A stretch of 64,000 bases of DNA from Pseudogymnoascus destructans (Eukaryota; Ascomycota; Leotiomycetes; Thelebolales; Thelebolaceae): the NCBI RefSeq assembly GCF_001641265.1, contig NW_020167538.1:744001-808000 (forward strand), given 5' to 3'. Shown here piece by piece: positions 10,375 to 21,633 of the stretch. The notes under the pieces are model-generated. The model had not been told where the DNA came from, did not search any database, and saw only the letters and a program-made list of their open reading frames with translations. Numbering within the stretch: position 1 is the first letter of the stretch; every line of letters starts with the position of its first letter. Both the position numbers and the translations under genes were made by a program.

Positions 10375-11627
10375 ATGGCTTATACTGCTGAAGAAAAAGC
10401 TGCAATGGCAGCTCGAAATGATCCAGAACAAGACCAGGAATCCCTGGCAGAAGGAGCATCAATTCCAAGCTCTGCAAACCAAACCAATGAACTTCATGAT
10501 CCTAATTTCAAATCTGAAACCTTCCTTCATACTCTGGGCAAAACAGCTCAAGAGAGACATGAATCTATACTTGCAAATTGACATGAAAAGGCTGAATGGA
10601 ATGTTGAAACCTTTGACAAATTCCAGAAACTATCTGTCGCCAACCAGAAAATGGCATGGACTTTGCACAAGAACATTCTTCGGGACTATTTGGCCCTAGC
10701 AGAGGACTCAAATTCGATACTGGCTGAAAAGGATGATGCCATTCTCCAGTTACAGGAACTGATCCAGAGCAACGAGCAACAAATCACAGAGCAACAAACA
10801 ATTCAGAAATATCTTGAAAAGCAAACCCAACAAGCTCTGAAGAATGAACCAGGACACCACTCTCACAGTCGACTGTCAGCTCGGATTCCAGACCCTCCAA
10901 TCCTCACAGATGGGATAGAGCCAGCATTTGAAGACTGGGTTGTGAAAATTCGCCTCAAGCTCGAAGCCAACATTGATCATTTTCCAACACAGACTTTACA
11001 AATGAGCTACATTCAGAGTCGACTGGGAGGACTGGCAGTTCGACATGTCAATCCAAGGCTTCGACCAAACTCTACAAACAAATTGCAGACAGCAGAAGAA
11101 ATTCTTGAAGTTTTGGAAAAAGTCTTCAGTGATCCCGATCGAAGCACACAGCTCAAACTGAGTATCGAAAGCTGTATCAGAGAAACAACACCTTTGCAGT
11201 GTTCTGGGCTGAGTTCCAAAGGCTCACGACAGAGCTTGATTACTCTGAAGAAACTTTGCTGGATGACTTGCGCTTCAAAGTCAACCAACAGATGCAGAAA
11301 GCCTTAGTGGCTGAAGTTGGAGCTACTACACTTCACGAGTTTGCAAAGAAATGCATGCTCATCGACCAGAACATTCAGCGGATCAAGGAACAAGAAGACA
11401 AAAGGAAGCCAAAGTCATTTTCGAACAACATGGGCCAAACTCAAAATCAGGGCCAGGCACTTCGAACTTCAATCCCTCAACCTACAATGGATTCGAACAT
11501 GCAAAACAAGACGCAGAAGCTGTATCGACCACCGCATCAAGATCCAGCAAAAGAAATGCTCATGAAACTTGGGAAATGCTTCATATGCCGACAAAATGGA
11601 CATCGAGCTCAAAGCTCAAGTGAATGA
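10375..11627 (+). pseudogene. Retrotransposon gag, disrupted
   Basis: The frame from ATG 10375 is broken by a TGA at 10579-10581. It continues in the same frame to about 11140, where an apparent 2-bp insertion (CACA) moves it to another frame that ends at 11625-11627. Family features are a coiled-coil stretch (~10700-10850), a capsid-like region (DPPILTDGIEPAFEDWVVKI; ~10890-10950; FWAEFQRL ~11200) and a CCHC-like zinc knuckle, CFICRQNGHRAQ, whose last cysteine is replaced by serine. The product would package the element RNA. As sequenced it cannot be made in full. Confidence 0.8.
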
Positions 11628-11639
11628 GGTATCTACAGC

Positions 11640-14600
11640 TGAGTCTATCATCGATTCGGAAAACGAATAGCCTCTAGACAAGTCATCACTAGAGGCAGTG
11701 CAGCCAGAATTGCAGCTTCTTCCTCGAGATCCAGTTTTGATCCGGACACCCCTTTCTTAGCTACTTGTAGAATAGGAAAATACAAAGCTATTGTCCATGC
11801 ATTGATCGATACTGGTGCCACAGGTGGAAACTTCATTAATGCTGCTGATGCAGAAAGAATATGTGAAATTGAAGGGATAGCCCCAGTCGAACTTGTGAAG
11901 CCAAAACAAGTTGAAGGATTCAATGGAGAGGCTGCCCCTGCTATCACACATGCTATATATCCTCGACTACAAGTGGGAGAGCATGTGGAAAGCCTATGTC
12001 CATTATTCATCACTTCGCTGGGAAAACATTCCATCATTCTCGGGAAAGCTTGGATGAAGCAACATGGAGTTGTTCTCGATATGATCAATGATCAAGTCCT
12101 CTTCACTGGAGATTATTGCAACCATTCTATACCAGATCGAGCCCTCGAAACAGAGCCTATATCTAAAAGCGAAAGACAAAGGCCAAAGAAGAAAGCCAAA
12201 GAAATGCCTCCTCCGGAACCTGCTCCGAAAGTGGAAAAACCAAAACCTTGCACCATAGCAATGATTGGCGCAGCACCATTTCGAATGCTCATGAAGCAAA
12301 GAGGAGCCCAAGTCTTTGCTATATCAATGAAGGACATAATCGAGCACAAGAACAAGACCAAAAACTGAAGAAATTGACTCTCGACTGATCCTTCCGAAGG
12401 AATTTCATGAATTTTTGGATGTTTTTTTCAAAAATGGCAGCAGACAAGCTACCTCCCCATCGACCTTCAGACCATCATATTGAACTCGAAGGTGATGCAA
12501 AGCTGGGATATGCACCACTCTGGAATATGTCAAAGGAAGAACTTGATTTGGTCGAAGAATATGTCTTCGAGCACTTGCCAAAAGGGTTCATTGAAGCAAG
12601 CAAAGCCCCATACTCTTCACCCATTATGTTTGTGAGAAAGCCAGGTGGTGGTCTTCGATTCTGTGTTGACTACAGGAAGCTAAATGCCATAACGAAAAAG
12701 GATCGATATCCCATACCACTCATTGATGAAACGCTGGCCCAAGTCATAGGAGCAAAATATCTCACCAAACTGGACATTCAACATGCCTTCAATCGAATTC
12801 GAATGCAGACAGAAGAAGATGAAGACCTCACTACATTCAGAACTCGATTTGGATCCTACAAATACAAGGTCATGCCCTTCGGACTCACAAATGGTCCAGC
12901 AACATTCCAGAGGTACATGAATGAAACCCTCATGGATTACCTCAACCAATTCGTCACCGCATACATGGATGACATTCTTATCTACAGTGCTACTTGAGCG
13001 GAGCATACAGAGCACATAAGGAAAGTCCTAGAGAAGCTTCGAGAAGCTGGACTGCAAGCAGATATCTCAAAATGTGAGTTTTTCGTCCAAGAAACCAAAT
13101 TCCTAGGACTCATCGTGGGAGTCAATGGCATTCGCATGGACCCTGCAAAGGTTTCTACTATATTGGAATGGCAAACTCCAAAATCGCTCAGGGATATGCA
13201 AGCTTTCATTGGATTCTGCAATTTCTATCGAAGGTTCATCCAAAATTACTCCAGCATCATGAGGCCATTGGTGAACCTTACCAGAAAGGATCAGATATTC
13301 GAATGGACTCATGCATGCCAAACTGCATTCGAGTTGTTGAAACAAACAGTCACAGAAGCTCCTGTCTTGAGGCATTTCGATAGACACAAGACAGCCTATG
13401 TTGAAGCAGATTCCTCAGACTTCATCTCATCAGGAGTCTTGTCACAAAAAGATGATCAAGGGGTTCTACATCCAGTGGCATACTTCTCGAAAAAGCTAGC
13501 ACCTGCAGAATGCAATTACGAGATATATGACAAGGAATTGCTTGCAATCATCAGATGTTTTGAAGCATGGAGACCAGAACTTGAAGGGACAGATTTTCCA
13601 GTCCAAGTCTTGTCTGATCACAAAAGCTTGGAATACTTCATGTCCACCAAGAAGCTGACAAGAAGACAAGCTCGATGGGCTGAATTCCTCTCTTGATACA
13701 ACTTCCAGATCATCTATAGGCCTGGGAAGCAAAATGGAAAAGCAGATGCTTTGACTCGAAGGCCTGGTGACAGACCAGAAGGCAATGATGAGGATGATCG
13801 ACAAAAGCAACAGCTTCAGGTATTGCTACCACCTTCGAGGCTACATCCAGACATTCAGAAACTCAAAGAACAAGGCCAAACAGCTCAGCTAGCTCCAGTG
13901 GAAACTCATATCAGAGAAATGACAATTCTTGAGAAAATCCAAAAGTCTCAACTGGAAGACAAATTCTGCAAGGCTACACTACAGAAGCTTGAGAATGGTG
14001 ATCGAACAAGCAAAGAGGTTGCATTGGCTTATTGCAAACTCAAAAACGGCATGCTAGAATATCAAAATCGAGTTTGGGTGCCAGAAACCATTCAGGTGGA
14101 CTTGTTGAGAGAAGTTCATGAACAACCTTCTATGGGACATCCAGGAGCTGGAAAGATGCTGCGAGTCATGAAACAGCACTATTACTGGCCAAACATGGAC
14201 AAAACAATAATTCGATATATCAAAAACTGCCATAGTTGTCGAAGATTGAAACCATCTCGAGATTCCTACAATGGACTTCTACAACCAATCCCTATTGACA
14301 GTCAACCATGGATAGATATATCAATAGATTTCGTGACAGGATTACCACTCTGTGAAGGGAACAATGCTATCTTGGTTGTTGCATGCAGGTTGACGAAAGA
14401 AAGACATTTCATTCCGTGTTTCGCTGGGCAAGAAGGGACTACTGCAGAAGCTACAGCACAGCTCTTACTTCGACATGTATGGAAGCACCATGGTCTACCA
14501 AACTCGATAATATCAGACAGAGGTCCTCAGTTCATTGCAGAAGTCTGGAGTTTGCTCTGCAAAATTTGGAAAATTTCGGCCAAACTTTCAACTGCCTTCC

Positions 14601-15385
14601 ACCCAGAAACAGATGGACAGACTGAGCGATTCAATGCAGAGCTCGAACGCTACTTGCGAGCTCATGTGAACTATCTTCAAGACAATTGGGTTTCATACTT
14701 GTGCATGGCGGAGTTTGCTGCCAACAGTTTGCCATCAGATGCAACCAAGACAAGTGCGTTTTTTGCGAACAAGGGCTATGAACCAAGAATGAGCTTCGAT
14801 ACAGAGCAGCAAGCATATCACGAAGCCAAACAAGAGCACAAGAACATAGCTCAGACCATGGCAAAGGTTTGGGAGTTTCTGCAGGATGAAATCACGCTCT
14901 CGCAAGCAAAAATGGAACATTTCGCGAACAAGAAAAGGAAACCTGCACCACGCTATCAAGTGGGAGACAGAGTATGGCTTTCAACTCGAAATATAAAGAC
15001 ACAGAGGCCATCAAAGAAGCTAGACCACAAGCAAGTGGGACCTTTTGAAATTCTAGAGCGAATTGGGCAAGTTGCATATCGGCTCAAACTTCCAAACAGC
15101 ATGAAGATTCATCCAGTATTTCATGCCAATCTATTAAGACTTGACTCGAATGATGCAATCGAAGGGCAGCAACAGGAGCCAGAGCCTCCAGTCATTGTCA
15201 ATGGCGAAGAGGAGTGGGAAGTGGACGAAATCCTCGACTCAAAAGTTATTCGAAAGAAGCTTTTCTACAAGGCAGCTTGGAAGAACTATCCACCGGATGA
15301 GACATGGTATACTGCAGAGAGCTTTGAAAATTCTCCAGAAGTTACCCAAGCATATCACAGAAAATACCCTCAGAAACCAAAATGA
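11640..15385 (+). pseudogene. Retrotransposon pol (protease, RT, RNase H, integrase, chromodomain), disrupted
   Basis: The aspartic protease motif IDTGATG lies near 11803. Reverse transcriptase (12407-~13100) has FVRKPGGGLRFCVDYRKLN and the catalytic AYMDDILIYS near 12960. RNase H (~13380-13750) has the YVEADSSD start and a later SDHKSLEYF. The integrase HHCC zinc region, its DDE core (ISDRGPQF ~14510; FHPETDGQTERFN ~14600) and a GPY/F-like region (GPFEILERIGQVAYRL) follow. A chromodomain (WEVDEILDSKVIRKKLFYK) lies near 15220. Defects are frame changes at an A-run (~12360) and a T-run (~12425), and TGA stops at about 12995 and 13694. Both stops are where CGA is the likely ancestral codon. A chromodomain would steer integration to particular chromatin. 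Confidence 0.9.
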
Positions 15386-15443
15386 GAGCTGGAGACAATT
15401 GTTTTTTTTTGAAAATGGGATTTCTTGATCAGGAGATCAACTC

Positions 15444-15462
15444 TGGAGTAGGGGGGGGGTAG
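15444..15462 (+). other. Polypurine tract
   Basis: GGAGTAGGGGGGGGGTAG-type purine run ends immediately at the 3' LTR start. This is the expected position of the primer for plus-strand DNA synthesis. Confidence 0.8.
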
Positions 15463-15715
15463 TGTTACGATATCAAGTGCGCCTTGCAGCTCGAGTGGGG
15501 GTTCAGAGGTGTGGGGAGCTTTCCGGGGTTGGAGCGAAGTTTTCAGTTGTGGAGTGAATTCTCAGAACTGGTCTCGCTAAAGAGAATTCACTCCACAATA
15601 GCTGTATATAGATCGAGCCACTGCTCGAGTGCTCCTCTTCTCTTTCCTTTCTTCTCTAGATTGAGTTTAATTCATAATACCCAACTGGCGCCCTATGCCT
15701 TGGTGAACCGTGACA
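15463..15715 (+). repeat. 3' LTR
   Basis: This is the 253-bp partner of the 5' LTR. It differs at two substitutions: G to A in TTCAGAGG and T to C in GGAGCGAAG. It is followed by the target duplication AACGA and then by the displaced C-terminal coding sequence of the DUF3723 gene. Confidence 0.95.
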
Positions 15716-15970
15716 AACGATTACATGACGGAAGGAATCAGGGCTTTCAACACATATCTGCGAATGATGAGCCCCGCGGAATGCTTTCAGGTAGTCATCA
15801 ATAATAGGACACACACAATCCTCCTAATCGCAGAAGACGAGCTTGCTATTGATGATAGGATGCATGAATCTGCAGCGAATCTCCACGCGGAGGCAACCAA
15901 GAGAGTCATTGGTTTGAAACGCAAGGCCACCGAAGATCTGTCTCACACTTACCACGCACGGAAGATGGTT

Positions 15971-16115
15971 GTCTGCACCGATGGGAATGAGCTACCGTAA
16001 AATGCCAGGTACTGTAAAGTCTTCTGCACCTTTGGGAATGAGCTACCATCATGTTACTTGTACCGTCATTTTGTTGGTAGTGTAGTGTCTTCTGCGTCTT
16101 TGGGAATGAGCTACC
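15971..16115 (+). repeat. Three imperfect direct repeats across the DUF3723 stop codon
   Basis: The words at 15971-15996, 16019-16047 and 16087-16115 all read close to TTCTGCACCTTTGGGAATGA followed by GCTACC. The first copy is coding (TDGNELP then stop); the other two lie downstream. Spacing is 48 and 68 bp. Confidence 0.8.
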
Positions 16116-16672
16116 GTTTGGCAAGTTCCATTGTCAGAAGTTCTATTTCCTTTGAGAGTCACGTGGGTGCATAGTAAAAATGGCAACGGTATCATGACAT
16201 TGCAGAGTAATTTGCAACCAGGATTGCTAGGGCGTCTAGAGAGTAATATAGCTAGAGAGTGACATTAAGTATAAGAGAGCCATAATTTCCCACGTGACTG
16301 TTACAGGTAAGGAAACTTTCTCGAAAATGCAGGTGAGGGTTTATTTGGCACTAAATTAACTTATTTCAAGTGGATCCGAGGGGTTTTTCTTTCCGGCTTG
16401 TAATTAGTAGGAGAGCACAGGTACAAGGGAAGATTTAGTGATAGCAAGGCAGTTGGCGCTACCGCCTAAGAGCGGAGCTTGGGGTAGGCACGGCGTGACG
16501 GCAGGCGGCAAAGAGGCGGCTGCTTGGGGATCGAGAAATTCTTGTGCTTATGGCTAAGCGCACCCCCCTGCCTTACTCATGAAGGCGTCAGTATGGGCGA
16601 TGAGTGCTTTATTGATACTGTATGGATTTGAGGTGAAAGTGTCCAGGATGCATCTATGACCTCGAGGTGTGG
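16001..16672. other. Intergenic between DUF3723 and hAT copy 1
   Basis: No coding frame is convincing. The region contains the repeats above and the 19-bp word AGAGTGACATTAAGTATAA at 16256-16274. That word recurs exactly at 28689-28707 on the other side of the hAT pair and looks like a TATA-type promoter core. It also has two ACGTG words (near 16160 and 16292). Confidence 0.4.
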
Positions 16673-17016
16673 GTCATTACTAGGCTGCGCACTACTCGCC
16701 CAATACTCGGCTCACTCACTCAGTGGGTTACTCAGCTGGTGAGTAGCTGAACCTTTCACTCGACTCGGTGAGTGAGGCCAATACTCAGTTACTCTGTAAA
16801 AACCCAGTGAGTACTCGGCTGTCACGTGTAAGATATATGCATTACGTGAACAGTCCCTCATACGATTAATACTGTTTTATGGTTACAGTTGTAAGTTAAC
16901 TTAAAGTATTACATTTATCAGCATCACTCTACCATCTCTAATAAGCTGTGAGAACGAATCACGTATATTCCTCTATCTAAGTACCACGATTATCAGAAGA
17001 TTATCAGAACACTATA

Positions 17017-19972
17017 TTATATATGCTCAAGAACATCTTTCCACCTTGCTTGATGAGGCCGGCCAGACCTACTAATACCTAAAGTATTTATAGGGTCTTG
17101 ACGAGTAGCTTGAAAGATATCAAGTAGATCTCTTCCAGTCTTCCGAGGGCGTTGGATAGGCGTTGGTGGCGAGGACGGCATATCCTTATCTTCATCGTCA
17201 TGAATAGTTGGAAGTATAGGCTCCTCATTATTACCATCTTCTCTTATATCTTCATTATCTGGGATATCGTCATCTGGGATGTCGTATAAGGTCTCGTTAA
17301 GACGGTCAGCCCTATCTCTTTCTTCACCTTGTTGGTAGCGCATTTGTCGTTCTTCATGTGCAGCTTGTGATAAGTCTTGCTGTTGCTGTGGCCGCTGAGG
17401 ATTAAACGGAGGATATTGTACCTTTGAATATGTCTCTCGGATATGTGTATTTGATCGTGGTTCTTCTTCATCGCTGATATATTGTAACTCGATAGAATTG
17501 CACATCCGTTGTCGTTGTGCCTCATACTCTTCTTCGACTTGCTCCTCAGTCATATCAACGACGTCCATCATATCTGCAAGCTTGTCACGATGACCTTGAC
17601 GATTCTTGTATTGTCGAGAGTAATATATAAGCATAATACTCTTAATCGTCTCAGGATTAAGTTGACCACGTCGGTGGCCACATACGTCCCTTGCGGCACT
17701 AAAGACTCGCTCAACTCCAGACTCAGCAGCAGGAATACAAAGTATATCACGAGCCATTGCTGATAGACCAGGAAATTGCTCTTCCTTTTGTTGCCAAAAT
17801 AGCAATATCTTTGTGTAGATATGTGCTATACAAGTTAGAATAAGATTATCAGAAGATTACCAGAAACTTACGAGCATCAAGATAGAGATCAGCCTCATTC
17901 ACATATTCCTCTCGCTGGCCCCGAGTCCCATTTAATGTCTGACTTTGCTGCAATACTAAGGCTAATGGATCCATATCTGCATCTCGTAATCCTGATTGAC
18001 TCGCAACTCGCACTGTAGAGTACTGCTCTTTATAAAGGGTCCTAAACTGTTGTTCAAACTCTGTCTCCCAATTTCGTATTGAAAAGTCAAGCTTGCAAAC
18101 CTTTTTGTTAAAGTGTGAGAGCTTCACACTAGGATTTAAGATACTAGCAAATGCGAAGATAGATCCAGTATTTGTGTATAGCTTGTTATAATACTTCCTA
18201 ATCTTCTTCTCTGCAGCATCGATTGCTAAAGTCATCTTTGCTGCCCATGGATATGTCTTATGCCGTAGCCGGTGCCGAGTTCCTTCAAGCGTTGATAAGA
18301 GTTTTTGATATACTCCAAGTGTATAGCAGACAGTAGGTCCGGCTGACGATCCAATGTTTGTTGTAAAGAAGTTGAATGGCCTTGTAAGATCAATGATGTA
18401 TTCGATGTGCTTCCATTCTAGCTCGCTAAGTCTGAACATGTGAGCACCATGATCGCCTCGAGTATATTGATTGATTGTTGACTTGAGTTGCTGTGCTCGC
18501 AGAAGCATATGGCATGTCGAATCCCATCGAGTTGATACATCTTGAATAAGTCGAAGAAGCCTCTGAGATGATTGACCCCGGTTCATGTTTGCCTTTTGCA
18601 AAGTCATAAACCTGTTCCTTCGAGTTTGACTTGAATTAACAAAGATAGTGAGCTTCCGGAGCTATGAGATATTAGAAAAGACTACCAGAAGTTTACCAGA
18701 ACTAACAAGAGAATATATACCTTTCCAAGTGTAAATCCAATACCCTTGTCCTTCTGCAACTTTGCAAGGCCCTCCATCTGATTCTCTTCTTCCCAGTTCA
18801 TTAAGATCTCTTGATTTGTTGGCGTAATCCGGATTCGACCAAAGAGAGCACTAAGGGCAAGTTGAATAACGTGAGCTAGGCAGGGTATGTGTTGTACTTT
18901 TCCTCCAATGAAATGCTCGTTGTCTGCAATACTATCAAGCATTATTTCCACATCTCTCATCATTGAAGTGTTGTTTGACGCATTATCAGTCGTAATGGAT
19001 ATAATTCGTCCTTCTAAATGCTGCCTTGTGATAACTTTTTCAAGTATTCCACATAACTCAGCACCAGTATGCTCTGTATATATAGGTTCAAACCCAATCA
19101 AGACCTCTTGCATTTTCCAATGACGGTCGATAAATGATGCAATAACACCCATAAATGAAAGTCGAGTAACACTTGACCAACAGTCGAGCGATAATGCAAT
19201 CTTTGAACCAGGAACAACATCTTGTAGCATCTCTTCTTCGATTTGTGTGAGCTTTGTTGTTAAGAGGTTTCGAATAGTTGTTGCTGAGGGTAGTGGATAG
19301 TGAGGATTCTGTAAGATAGCAAGCCTTTTCCATTCAGGATCCTCGACTGAGCGGAACGAGCTATGAGTTGAGATAACTGTGTATAGAACTTGTTCGTAAA
19401 ATGCCTCTTGTGTGAGAATATGATCCTATTATAGATATTAGCCTATATAATTCTGGTAATAATCTGGTAATCCTTACCTGTTGAGGTCGCATCTGATTGA
19501 TTCGCATTTGATAGAGACTATCCTTACCCATCCGTGACTTCTTTTTGCAAATGTCTGATGCAAGATGTGTTGCCATAGACTTTGGGCCAGCAGACTTGAT
19601 TGCAGGATGCGTAAGGGCCTTCGAACAATAGGTACAAATGACACATGGTTCTCCAGAAAGCCGGTCTGCTCCTTGGTGATAAATTCTCCAGTATTGAGAA
19701 CTCCGGTTGGTTGAATCCCATGCAATCTTCGTAAGAAATTTTCTAGTATGATCTGAGTGTTGTTCATACCATCGTGATAGCTTCCACCACTCAATGAATA
19801 CATCGTGTGTATCCTTAGTCCATTTGATGAATTGGTTTAATTTGCCAGTATATTCGAGGCCCGCAGGGATTTGATTTAATGAAGGTAGTCGTTGAGAAGA
19901 GGGAAGAGAGTCTGAGAATATATTAGAAATAGGATTGTCAGAGTCAAACAACTCTGAATATTGCGATGACAT
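17017..19972 (-). CDS. hAT transposase (copy 1), 932 aa, four exons
   Basis: Exons 19972-19478, 19425-18721, 18661-17872 and 17825-17017 join in frame (introns 52, 59 and 45 bp). The ATG at 19970-19972 is the start. Residues ~90-135 form a BED-type zinc finger (CVICTYCSK then HLASDIC). The catalytic core has LSLDCWSS (Asp ~246) and ITTDNASNN (Asp ~312). The C-terminal dimerisation region (hATC) is IPAAESGVERVFSAARDV (~694-711), followed by a charged low-complexity tail. This is the Restless/hobo-like hAT arrangement, and it would excise and reinsert the element in the nucleus. No frame defect is seen in this copy, unlike copy 2. Each intron carries TTACCAGA-type words. Confidence 0.93.
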
Positions 19973-20091
19973 TTGGCAAGTAGCAAATTGTTTGATTATC
20001 AGAAGATTACCAGAAGTCTGGCTACGATGAAATACTTAAATCTCTATAGCCCCTATTCGCGTCGGAAAATCAAATACTCCATTTCTCTCCT

Positions 20092-21239
20092 CTACTCTAA
20101 CTCCAGAAACAACATATCCTGTGCAGCTGATACCTTAGCCCACTTTTCCTTATCAAATTTCTTAGAGTAGACAAGTAAGAACGCCTCTTTGAAGCTAGAA
20201 CTATGAGTGGAGACTTGTAACCATCCGTTGTCGACAAGATTGTAAGACTTTGGGTACCACTGCGCAGGTCCTGGTAATTGGGCCCACTTTCCAAACTTCC
20301 AAGCTGTAAAGTTTGTCCAAACTGCCTGCTCGTACAAACAGAAATATTTATGTGGTGGATAACGTTGTGAAAAGTGCTATAATAAACAATTAGTATCTCT
20401 AGAAGATTGCTAGAATGATCAGAGACGTACCCTTCTTCTACATCAATCCATGGCATATATTCAAAGAGATGCTCAGGCTTCTTTCTCAGCTTTCCAGCCT
20501 TTCTCGTATATGAGCGGATACAGCTATCCCAGAAATGTTGCCACTTGCGGAAATTGGACTCTTCATGGGCCTATCAACCGTTAGTATTACCAGAAGATTA
20601 CCAGAAGATTACCAGACTATGAGGTACCAACATCAATGCGTGCTTGAGTTAAGAGAGCCTGGATGCAGCGATCTCTTCATCAGAAAGCTCATCTGGTAGA
20701 ACAGCCTCGTCATTTAAAATATCGTCGCGCCGTAACATAAGCTCCAACTCTAAATCGTCTTCAACCTCAGTATCCTCCCATTCGCTGTTATGATCGTCAT
20801 CGATTGGATACTGGTGATACCCTCAAATGCAGCAAGCTCAGACAGAAGTTGTGGCGGAGTAGATGGTGGGGCTTGTGGAGAAGAAGAAGGGGCGCTAGTA
20901 TTCTTGACTTTCTGATTCGCAATGCAAGATGCATGGGTGCCCTTTTCAGTCCTGTTTATAGTTAGATTAAGGCTACCAGAGATTACCAGAAGGAACTTAC
21001 CGAACACGAATACGCTCAACCTTCAATTCATTCTGTAGACGTGTCTTGTCTTCAGCAGAGGCAGCGATATACTTTGCAGACTTGTATAACTTCTTTAAGT
21101 AGTAGCTCAGATCGCCATGGTCAGCCTTGAGTGCTAAATGAACAGCCTTCTCATCTTCAGTAAGGTTGGAGACGCGGTTGCGAGCTTTGATAGTATTCAA
21201 ATTAGTGGAGAGTTCTTCAGGTGCCTTGCGTTTCGCCAT
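20092..21239 (-). pseudogene. hAT accessory protein gene (copy 1), three one-base frameshifts
   Basis: This is the same gene as 25962-27112, where it reads cleanly as a 328-aa protein. Relative to that copy, single bases are missing near 20353, 20666 and 20806 (GGTGGATAAC for GGTGGGATAAC; GATGCAGCG for GATGCTAGCG; ATTGGATAC for ATTGGGATAC). As written, only exon 1 and part of exon 2 are translatable. The lost bases may be sequencing errors. See the copy 2 entry for the protein. Confidence 0.8.
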
Positions 21240-21633
21240 GCTAAACACGTGATTAGCAGAAGATCATCAGAAGTTCTGACTGTAGAATCAAGATAATAAA
21301 CTTACTTGAGGTCCTAGTGAAGAGGTAAAGCGCAAAAGAGAAGAAGAATGTGTAGATCGGAACGTAACCAAGGAAGGTGGTTGGTTGTAAGGTTGTTGTT
21401 TTTTTAAAGTTGCAAACAATTATATTCGTCAAGGAATATTCACCTGCAAATAATTACTGTTCTAAACAACACTACAACGCGTACCTTCAAATAAAACACA
21501 TACCTTTCAACCTCTACCTCTTTCTTTACTCTTTCTACAACATCCTTGCTACAAACTCACTGTAAGTACATATATCTTTTGATCTACTTCTTTGTCTTGT
21601 GTATACTTCACTAACTCATCTTAATGTTAGCAA
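21240..21633. promoter_or_regulatory. Shared divergent promoter of accessory and H3-like genes (copy 1)
   Basis: The two ATGs face away from each other 394 bp apart. Each gene has an apparent 5'-UTR intron ending 1-3 nt before its ATG: GTAAGTACAT...GTTAG on the plus strand (about 21564-21630) and GTAAGTTTAT...TTTAG on the minus strand (about 21241-21306). Divergent arrangement with a shared promoter also occurs in fungal H3-H4 gene pairs, although the partner here is not H4. Confidence 0.6.

Larger units (their letters stand above)
9770..15715 (+). mobile_element. Ty3/gypsy LTR retrotransposon (chromodomain type), 5946 bp
   Basis: Two 253-bp LTRs (9770-10022, 15463-15715) begin TGTTACG and end GTGACA. 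They differ at two positions that I can see (about 0.8%), so insertion was recent. The 5-bp target duplication AACGA lies at 9765-9769 and 15716-15720. A purine-rich tract (15444-15462) precedes the 3' LTR. Gene order is gag, protease, reverse transcriptase, RNase H, integrase, chromodomain, which is the Ty3/gypsy order. Several stops and frameshifts mean this copy is not autonomous as sequenced. It interrupts the DUF3723 gene in sense orientation. Confidence 0.95.
7472..16000 (+). pseudogene. DUF3723-family protein gene, split by an LTR retrotransposon
   Basis: DUF3723 is a fungal accessory family of unknown function, often carried by giant Starship transposons. Exon 1 runs 7472-7895, exon 2 7948-8237 and exon 3 8292-9769. 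Both introns (52 and 54 bp) keep frame. After the retrotransposon, coding resumes at 15721 and ends at TAA 15998-16000. Joining at the AACGA target duplication restores the frame (QLVND then YMTEGIRAF). Diagnostic stretches are KYRGTARISLDVLFFRQDQP, CLHGRHRIEAG (about residues 112-122; a ParB/sulfiredoxin-like G-x-H-R-x-E-A motif) and LLDIPGLWGGMKIATLHK. A charged coil of repeated EKERL units spans 9530-9660. A second defect is an in-frame TGA at 7523-7525, after 17 codons from the ATG at 7472. Without the insertion the product would be about 860 aa. The ParB resemblance is my inference. Confidence 0.8.

Noticed and set aside
9770..15715. Integrated virus
   Set aside because: Gene order, LTRs and chromodomain are those of a fungal Ty3/gypsy retrotransposon and no envelope-like gene is present.
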